Shown piece by piece: positions 57,001-64,000 of a stretch of 64,000 bases of DNA; within the stretch, counting starts at the first letter, position 1, and every line of letters begins with the position of its first letter. Made by a program: the position numbers and the translations under genes. The notes beneath the pieces are model-generated. The model was not told the DNA's origin. It did not search any database and worked only from the letters and a program-made list of their open reading frames with translations. Source of the stretch: Turbatrix aceti (lineage: Eukaryota > Nematoda > Chromadorea > Rhabditida > Panagrolaimidae); contig OZ017768.1 in the NCBI GenBank assembly GCA_963969345.1, positions 5,604,718 to 5,668,717 of the forward strand, written 5' to 3'.

Positions 57001-59842
57001 CGAAGACACCACAGACACGAACGACAACAGATGGTTGTCCTCTCAATTCGATGACCGGTTACCGAGGCAAATGGCTGACTAAAACGGTGACTGTCGGGAG
57101 TTGAGTGGGACTCCGGGGTGTCTACCAACTCACTACCGTAACCCAAAAATCTGAAAAGACACTCCCGTCTTCGCTGTTTTTTTTGAGTCCAGAAAGAACA
57201 AAAAATAAGAAGAAGCTCGTTGATACGAAAATACAGGTACACCCACCCAGAACAACCGTGTTTATTGCCCGGTCGTGACTCAGTATGCTCATGAGTACAG
57301 CGGCGAGTGCTTTTTGGGCCATGTTCCTGTCATGTTTTTTTTTGGGGTGTAACAAAAAATATCGGTGTGAAGCAGGTCATAAAAGGCGCTAAACAGCAGA
57401 GAATACGCGGCAAGAGGCCTTCTCTGCCGAGAATGGAATCGTCCGTCAATCGTCAATCGTCAATCGTCATAATGCAAGAGAGACAAAAAGCGAGAACATA
57501 ACAGGCAGGAAGCGTTGATGTCTTTTTTTTCTGCTTTCGGGAAAAACATGCACTTACTTTTTTTTTACAGTCGAGATGAAGCCGGCCGGGTGTTGCGCGG
57601 CAGCTTGCTTTGATCTCACCGACTGCCCTAGCTCTCGCCCGCGAGCGTAAGCGTAAGCGTGAGTGCGATCGGCTCCTACTTTTCTCCCCGAGGCCGGAGG
57701 CAGGTGATAACGGCGCAGGCACGGACAGAGGCACATTAAAAACGTGTGACGGCTCTCGTCGCTTCCTTTTCGGTGAACACGGACAAAAACGGAAGGTGGC
57801 GGCGGTAGTGGTGATTACGCAGTCAATCAAAGGCAGCAGCCGCTCCGAGAGCGCCTCTAATCAGTCACGCTGCCTACTGTCGGCCGCTATGAGCCGCAAC
57901 CAATCGAAGCCAGCGTCGGGGACCGGCAACTAGCCCGCCGAGTCAATAAATTGCGGTTCTACGAGACTGCTACCATTTGGCTTCTCTTCGCTTCGTTTCA
58001 CGCGTGTTTCTGATGACTTTGTTTTAACCATTGTAAATACATATGTTTGTTTTTCCAGAATCCGCATTAATTGTTTTGAAATATGTGAAAATTTATAAAC
58101 TGTTTCTTAGAACCGTAAATTATTTAAAAAATGTAATGATTATCGATTTTTGATGGCTATCACAGTATTTTTAACCAAAGAGCGAAGATTCAGTTGCATG
58201 CATTTTTTTGCATCTCAATGCAATACGACGACGGCCGTGTGTTCATTTGATTTTAAATGCCCCAGAAGCACGACAAACAACAACCGGAGGCAAACAAAAG
58301 CATGACCGCGATCGTCTGTGAGACTGGCGAGTTGGCCTTTTTTCTTCCCGTAAATAAATTTCGTGTTAATTTACTCCTCCTGGTGACACTACACCGGGCG
58401 TTGATCAGCCTCGCCTTCCTCCCCGTTGCACCCCTTTCTTTCTTTTTTTACAGACGGCACCGAAGGCGGCGGCATTTCCGCCTGCGCAACACGCACCAAC
58501 CTGGTCGTGTCCGTCTCCGACCGCTGCTGTTTTTTTTCGCGCAGACACAAAAAACTGCTGTTTTTTCCCGTAATTTTTAATCGTCGTCATTTCATAACCA
58601 CTCACGATTACGGCCGTTAATTGCCAGAAGGACTGACAGGGTCCCGTCACCTTCAGGCGTTTTTTACGCACTTCAGGGAGGGAGTAATCGGCCCCAAACG
58701 CCCGGATAATGACAGCCTTGGGCGCACCGTTTTTGTCGTTTTCGTAGATTGTAGCCGATCATTTGTTTCAGTCGCGTGTTCAGTGCGAGTTTTTGCTTCT
58801 TTCTGACATGTGGCAATTAGACAAATCCCACCCTTCCTCCCGGATGGATTCTATGTGCCCGGAGATGGATTACGATACTTTTTGACTCGTGGCTACTGCC
58901 TTCGCGTTACGTTGACGACTCCAGGATCCTGGGACCCAGAAAAATGGCGCTCCTGGGAAATTTTTCACGATCGTTTTTGCTTTTTGCACTGTGCGTGTTT
59001 GGAGGCATCGTGGGGAAACTGGGATGAATGCTTCCCGTCATTCGGGCTTTTTTCCTGAACGTGTACTACTGGCCTATATTGGGATACTGTAACCGTAAAA
59101 TTTTTCAAAAACTGACAAACTTGATTTTCATCTCAGCGAAAGTAACAAACTTCTGGGGTGTCCACACTCTCAAAAAAATTAAACGGACCCATGAACAGTG
59201 CACGAACATGAACAGAACAGTGTTCGTTTGATTTCGGGGCCTATTTGTCTCCCTGTGCTGACTGACCGTTGTTTCCCTCCTTACTGTCTTTAATTCATTT
59301 CCGCATGTGTGTTTGCAAACTGATAACGAAGACGAAGACAGTATTTGGCCTGGAAAGGGGGGCAGAGGTGTCCCGACCGACACCCAAGGTGTCAAAACAG
59401 GACCGCTTTGTTTATCGCGTCCACCGCGGTCGCGGCCCTTTTTCCGACCGCGGCCGGGTGCCGGCGCCGGCCTGATCGCTAATCATCACGAAGAGTACGG
59501 AGAAGCGCGCTAAGCGGCTTCCAGCCAGTAAATATCAGTCGAATGCTGCTCAACCAACGGCAGCGTGATAACGGAGCACGGTTAATCGGCTTGGCCTCTC
59601 TTGCTTCTGCTCGCGGATCGCTTCGACGGAAGGCGTATCCGCGTTGTCATCCAAGGTGTGCCTTTTGGCTTTGGGAATGCGATAACACGTTGCTTGTCGT
59701 CACTTTTAAGCTTCTTTTTTTAAGCCTGCAGTGTTTTATCCAAGTGGAATCAGCAGCCACAGTAACTGCTTTTCACAGCTGCTAGTTAAGATTTTTTTCT
59801 TTCTGGTAAACGATCACTGAAAGTTTTTGTCGTCATCTTTTT

Positions 59843-60593
59843 TGACGTTGTGACGCGTTTTAAAGGCTTCCAGCTACCGTACACCATTTAAGTGCCTTCG
59901 TTTTCAGGAGAGATGTCAGTCCCGCTGCAGCAGATGCCATTCGGCCTGAATCCGCTGCTGGCCGCGGTGCTGCGGCCCCCGATGCTGCCTCCGCTGATGC
60001 CGGGCGCGCAGCCGCCGTCCATCTTCCCTCCGCTCGGCGGCTTCGACTGGCTCGCGGCGTACCGGCAGGCGACCCTCGCCCTCCAGCAGCAGCCCGCCAA
60101 GCCGCCTCCCCCCAAGCGACGCAAGAAGTTTGACTTTGCCTCCATCGCCTCGCTGCAGGAAGACGACACCGACGCCGTCGAGACGCCCTCCACGGCCACC
60201 TCCACCGCCATCGCAGCAGCATCAGCGCCGACGACGACCGCGCCGTGGTTCCTGCTGCCGGGCGGGCCAACGAACCGCCGGGGCCCCAGCAGACCGGGCC
60301 GCGCAAAGCGGGAGTACGTGTGCGACTTCTGCAAGCGGCACTTCACCAAGTCGTACAACCTCATGATCCACCTCCGCACGCACACCGACGAGCGACCGTA
60401 CTCGTGCCCCGTCTGCCACAAGGCCTTCCGCCGCCAGGACCACCTCCGCGACCACCAGTTCATCCACGCCTCGCAGAAGCCCTTCGTCTGCGAGGTCTGC
60501 GACAAGGGCTTCTGCCAGTCCCGCACCATGGAGCAGCACCGCTACTCCGCCCACGGCATCCCTCCGAGACCCAAGAAGGCCTCCCGTCCGGCT
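59843..60593 (+). repeat. Inverted duplicate block, arm 2
   Basis: Counterpart of 50768-51518. The shared 5' flank includes TGACGTTGTGACGCGTTTT and CTACCGTACACCATTTAAGT. Confidence 0.95.
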
Positions 60594-60656
60594 ACCATAT
60601 CCTCCTTTCTGGGGCACTCCGATGAAGTCTCCTCGGAGTCCCCTGACCCGCAATGA
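59913..60656 (+). CDS. odd: Odd-skipped-related zinc-finger factor, copy 2
   Basis: Second Odd/OSR paralogue, 247 residues from the ATG at 59913, after a CGTTTTCAG acceptor. The first 227 residues equal copy 1 except for one Thr to Pro change near residue 108. The three C2H2 fingers are identical. The tail is shorter ([20 protein letters not shown]) but still resembles that of copy 1 (SPFL... DVSSDS... ESPSPQ), so the paralogues are older than their coding identity suggests. AATAAA at about 60699. Confidence 0.92.
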   Translation: MSVPLQQMPFGLNPLLAAVLRPPMLPPLMPGAQPPSIFPPLGGFDWLAAYRQATLALQQQPAKPPPPKRRKKFDFASIASLQEDDTDAVETPSTATSTAIAAASAPTTTAPWFLLPGGPTNRRGPSRPGRAKREYVCDFCKRHFTKSYNLMIHLRTHTDERPYSCPVCHKAFRRQDHLRDHQFIHASQKPFVCEVCDKGFCQSRTMEQHRYSAHGIPPRPKKASRPATISSFLGHSDEVSSESPDPQ

Positions 60657-60851
60657 CACACACACAGCTTGCCAAAATTTGGCAGATTTCGTTTGAAATA
60701 AAATGCCCGGTATCGTATTTCTTTCTCATGCCAATGAAGTAGTTGTTGATCGACAGGGTTAAACAAATTAATTTTAAAAAAAGCTCGACTCGGGTTACGG
60801 GTTGGTTTGCATGCGAGGGTGAGTCTTCTTCGCAGGGCAGATGCCCAGGCC

Positions 60852-61683
60852 TTATTGCTCTGCGAGGTAGTCTTTCTGCGCGGAGGCAAAAGGCAAAAAG
60901 TAGTAGTCCTTCTTGCTCTTGAACTGACTGAACTTGGGAATGTGGCGGTAGAGGCCGTAGATGTTCTTCTTCTGGAGCTGAAAAAATGAAAAGTATGTGA
61001 TCGTTGGTGTCACCGAGGCTGCCAGCCCTCCCGGCAAACCTTTATGAGCTCGCTGTCGTCGGGCGCGGCCTGCATGACGTCGATTTCGTCGTTGTCCTTC
61101 GTGAGCAGCGGCAGCGCGTCTGCCAGCAGCGCTGCTAGGACAATGGCCACTGCAAACACACCAGGTTCATTGGCAGTCTGTGCACGGAAGTGACCAGATC
61201 ACTTCACTGCGCAGAGTGAATTTAAAATTTCTACGACGCCCCCGATGAAGTTTGTTTAGTTCATTCAAAAAACTACCGTAGTCCAAACCAATAATGTGCA
61301 CTTGACATAAACGCATTGACATCACCGAAAAAGCATTCCAGCCGGCAATTTGCCTTTCTGAATGGCCCAGAACTTTGTTCATCGTTCAACGCAGGAGCTC
61401 CATAGCTACCCCGAACATGGACCCAAATTTTTACGTCACACCGTATTTTTTTTTGGCGTTGGCAGGAAATTCAAGAACAAACACTGTCACCATGCTTTTG
61501 TCCCATTAAGCCGCTCAAAGAGGAAAAAAGTGCTTTGTACACGCATTGAAATTACACTTACTCGCGGCGGAATGGAATGGAATTCTTATCTGGCAGATCC
61601 AAATAACAAAACAACCCCCCGCAGATAAGTAAAAAAAGAAAGATGTACTTACGTAGGAAATACTGCAAAATACGCCGCGCCAT
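60852..61683 (-). CDS. Small secreted protein, possible peptide precursor
   Basis: Not recognised. Exons 61653-61683, 61040-61149 and 60852-60977 agree in phase, giving 88 residues. The N-terminus, MARRILQYFLLAIVLAALLA, is a signal peptide with likely cleavage after LADA. The mature part is acidic at first, then has two Lys-Lys sites (QKK before NIYGLYRHIPKFSQFK, SKK before DYYFLPFASAQKDYLAEQ). Dibasic sites in a short secreted protein suggest a neuropeptide-like precursor; no C-terminal Gly for amidation is seen and there is only one copy of each peptide. Alternative: a small secreted structural or antimicrobial protein. Intron 1 is about 500 nt. Confidence 0.6.
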
Positions 61684-62338
61684 AGGTACACACAAGATTT
61701 TGTCGCCTCTGAAATTAAAAAAAAACATTAAACAATTAACACCCCCAAAAAAAAGCAGAGCACTGGCCACCAGTGGACACGGACACGGTGACGGCACTTT
61801 CGGACGCGGCCCGAAAAAGAAGGGGGAAAAAAAAGGCCCTCGTCGTCGGCGTCGCGGAACAACGCCCATGGCAGCGCCCCGCCCGCAGCATGGAGAGTGC
61901 TTCTGTCCCACAGGGCGGCAGGACATCGTGTAAGGGTTCACTTCTCGGATCGCCTCACATTACGTCAATCACGGCCAAAAAATACTCTAAAAATGGCACC
62001 ACACGGAAGGCGGAAGCAATTTGACGAAAACAATGGTGCCTCCCTCGACGAATGATAATCCGACGGAGCTCAGAAACGTGCACGTGAACAAACCGTTGTG
62101 TTCCTTCGACGTTTATCATGCTTTGGAAACCTTTCAAGTTGTAATAAAAAGCAGAGTAACCAATTCAACAAGGATTTTAGAAAAAAGTACGAAAAAAAGA
62201 CAAAAAAATTCAAGTAGCCAAAATGCGCGATTTCGGTACTCTCGACGCGAAAAAAATTGAGGAGAATCTTACACTTTTTTTGTTGAAGGATCTTGCATCA
62301 AACGGGTGTTTATCAGTCAAACTGCCGATATATCCGTG
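61684..62338. promoter_or_regulatory. Divergent region, secreted protein gene to SURF1
   Basis: 655 bases between two start codons pointing apart. Slightly AT-rich, no TATA box or repeat seen. Confidence 0.4.
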
Positions 62339-63742
62339 ATGTTATCACGAAAACCTAAAAACCTCGACTTACTGCGGTCGTTTGCGAGCCGTATTAAAGG
62401 AAGTAAGCGTCCTCCGGGCGTTCTGACGGTTTGTGTTTATTATAAACCTTGCGGCACTTATTTTTTTTTACAGTTGAACGATCGCTCCGGAACGTCAAAA
62501 AAATCCGGCAACTCATCCCACTCAAAATTTAAACCATCCAGTATACTGATGCTGGTGAGGACATTTTATAAAAAAATTTTGAAGTTTTGACGAGGTTGCA
62601 GGCAGTTCCGGGAACGGCATTCGCTCTTGGCTGCTGGCAGGTTCGTAGGCTTCAGTGGAAGCAGTCCCTGATCGCGGATTTGGAAGCCAAACTCGACAAT
62701 TCTGCTGTTGATTTTCCTGTTCACTCGTAGGGGATTTTTGGAAAAAATTTAAATTTTTTGGCGAAACCAAAAAAAAAACTGAATGCAAGATTTTAGGATA
62801 GAAGAACTCGAAGACCTCGATTACCACAGAGTCAAGCTGCGAGGCCGGTTCCTGTACGACCGAGAATTCGTCATCGCTCCTCGGGGCCGCTTCGACAGGG
62901 CGGCCAAAAAGCGGAAAGGAGGTCTCGCCGGTGATGCGTCTTCGTCCAGCCACGGCGGACACGTCATTACGCCCTTCCAAATCGAAAACAGCGAGTGAGT
63001 GGATTTTTGAAGAAGGCAGTTGCAAACTTTCTTTCCTGGCCCTAGGATTACTCATTTTCGAGAAAAAACAAGTTGTTTTGCACTGGAATGGACTTTTTGG
63101 ATTAAGACTAGCCGCCGGTGCCAAAGAAGTGCAGTTTTTTGTTTTATTTTTGACCGAATTACCAGAATAGTCCTATTCTGGGGTGCAAAGCTAAAAAAAA
63201 TGGAGAAAAATATATTTTGTGGCCTCATTGATGCTTTTTTTTTTAAATTCAAGCAAAACAAAGCCTAAAATTCTTCCCATGACCACCCAACCTGACTTTC
63301 ACACGCCAAACCCTCTCTTTTCAGCGCCGTGATCATGGTAAACAGAGGCTGGGTGCCACCGGAGCATGTCCGCTCCCCGCCCCGGCATCCGGGAGACGGT
63401 ACCGCTCATTTTGAAGCCATTGTTCGTCGGGGAGAAAACGTGAGTAACAACTCGGCTTGACGGATGACAAAATACATTTTCTTGCAGAGACCCCAATTCG
63501 TGAGCGAAAACATGCCAGAGCACGGAATATGGTATTACAAGAACCACCAGCAAATGGCCGCTGCCTGCGGGGCGTGCCCGGTCTACGTCGAGATGGTCTA
63601 CGAAGCGACGCCTTCCTCAGGGCTGCCCATCGCGGGTCAGACGAACGTCTCCGTCGCCAATGACCACCTCAACTACCTCGTCACCTGGTTTTCGCTATCC
63701 GCGATTACGACTGTTATGTGGTTTTTTAAATTTTGTCGATAG
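62339..63742 (+). CDS. sft-1: SURF1, cytochrome c oxidase assembly factor
   Basis: Inner mitochondrial membrane protein that helps insert haem into complex IV. Exons 62339-62428, 62474-62554, 62602-62726, 62797-62994, 63325-63439 and 63488-63742 agree in phase and give 287 residues (human 300). The N-terminus (MLSRKPKNLDLLRSFASRIK) is basic and amphipathic, like a mitochondrial presequence. Two membrane segments: ILMLAVPGTAFALGCWQVRR and NYLVTWFSLSAITTVMWFF. Between them are the SURF1 blocks DYHRVKLRGRFL, VITPFQIENSD, VIMVNRGWVPPEH, PQFVSENMPEHGIWYYKN, GLPIAGQTNVSVANDHLNYL. The start was chosen for the presequence. AATAAA at about 63757. Confidence 0.94.
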
Positions 63743-64000
63743 GAGGGGAAATGGAAATAAAATAGGCCACGAGAAAATTTAAAAAAATTGAATTATCTGG
63801 ATTGCACCGGGACGCGGGGGAGGGGGGGGGGCTGGTAAAAGTTGCAGAAGAGTTCTCCAAAAATTTGGAATCCAAATAACCCCAAACGTAGAGTTGACGC
63901 ACGACTCCAATTATATAATGCTTGTCTGCTGCCGAGACCCCCTATTTATAGCATGGCCAGTTTTGCATGCCGAAACGTCGACTGCATGGGTTTCAAACTC
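63743..64000. other. Window end, 3' of SURF1
   Basis: 258 bases with a G-run (GGGGGAGGGGGGGGGG-like) near 63820; no gene visible. Confidence 0.4.

Larger units (their letters stand above)
51449..59912. promoter_or_regulatory. 8.5-kb gene-free region between the divergent Odd genes
   Basis: No ORF here has codon bias or motifs of a real gene. It should hold promoters and enhancers of both genes and any 5' exons, since both ATGs follow splice acceptors. GC-rich and AT-rich parts alternate. It also holds a 24-base palindrome, a GAGC-rich inverted repeat and a (GAACGA)n run at 52518-52541. Confidence 0.45.

Noticed and set aside
59888..60529. 213-codon frame antisense to Odd copy 2 (and the same in copy 1)
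   Set aside because: Open only because the sense strand has GC-rich third positions; its conservation between copies follows from the DNA identity.
1..64000. tRNA, rRNA, spliced-leader RNA, CRISPR or bacterial operon features
   Set aside because: No B-box-like GGTTCGAA with cloverleaf context, no rRNA or spliced-leader core and no spaced direct-repeat array were found by eye; the window is animal nuclear DNA.

Overview
This is a gene-dense stretch of nuclear DNA from an animal, most probably a free-living or entomopathogenic-type nematode; genus and species cannot be read from it. The reasons are the short GT-AG introns with T-rich acceptors (some only 46-52 nt), a calpain that matches nematode CLP-1 in its Gly-rich N-terminus and its ...ESDEL end, tandem ShKT-type secreted proteins, a eukaryotic BtpA-family gene, a compact telomerase reverse transcriptase and a single CAP-Gly CLIP protein. 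Coding exons are GC-rich with C/G-ending codons, while introns and intergenic DNA are very T/A-rich, so exon boundaries stand out. All exon structures given here come from reading frame, splice consensus and phase agreement; no transcript was available.

Left part (0-16 kb): an uncharacterised F-box-like gene (-) diverges from SMC2 (+). Then come TMEM254 and a membrane-anchored short-chain dehydrogenase (both -), AMMECR1 (+) and mitochondrial fission process protein MTFP1 (-). Next is a 5.7-kb stretch without genes (15.7-21.4 kb) in front of a four-finger C2H2 transcription factor (+, 21.4-23.1 kb).

Middle (23-43 kb): a membrane-anchored Ser/Lys/Gly-rich protein (-); then a minus-strand run ARL14EP-like, V-ATPase subunit C, BtpA-family and CLIP-170-like, packed closely enough for an operon. 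The CLIP-170-like gene has one huge exon carrying eight coiled-coil repeats. SSRP1 (FACT) diverges from ARL14EP-like, followed by 2.7 kb without genes and calpain CLP-1.

Right part (43-64 kb): two secreted ShKT-type genes, TERT and MCM10 lie in line on the plus strand. Then come two Odd-skipped-related zinc-finger genes pointing away from each other across an 8.5-kb stretch without genes. Over 681 bp of coding sequence they differ at only five bases, while their 5' flanks and C-terminal tails have diverged, which is the strongest unusual signal in the window and looks like recent gene conversion. The window ends with a small secreted (possibly peptide-precursor) gene (-) and the cytochrome-oxidase assembly gene SURF1 (+).

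Interspersed are at least three home-made-looking repeat families: foldback elements with a TTTTGCCAAAAAGT-type arm, elements built around palindromic TTCGCGAA, and a GAGC-rich inverted repeat. Functionally the set is mostly housekeeping: chromosome structure and replication (SMC2, SSRP1, TERT, MCM10), mitochondria (MTFP1, SURF1), cytoskeleton (CLIP), acidification (V-ATPase C), plus three developmental transcription factors surrounded by gene-free DNA.
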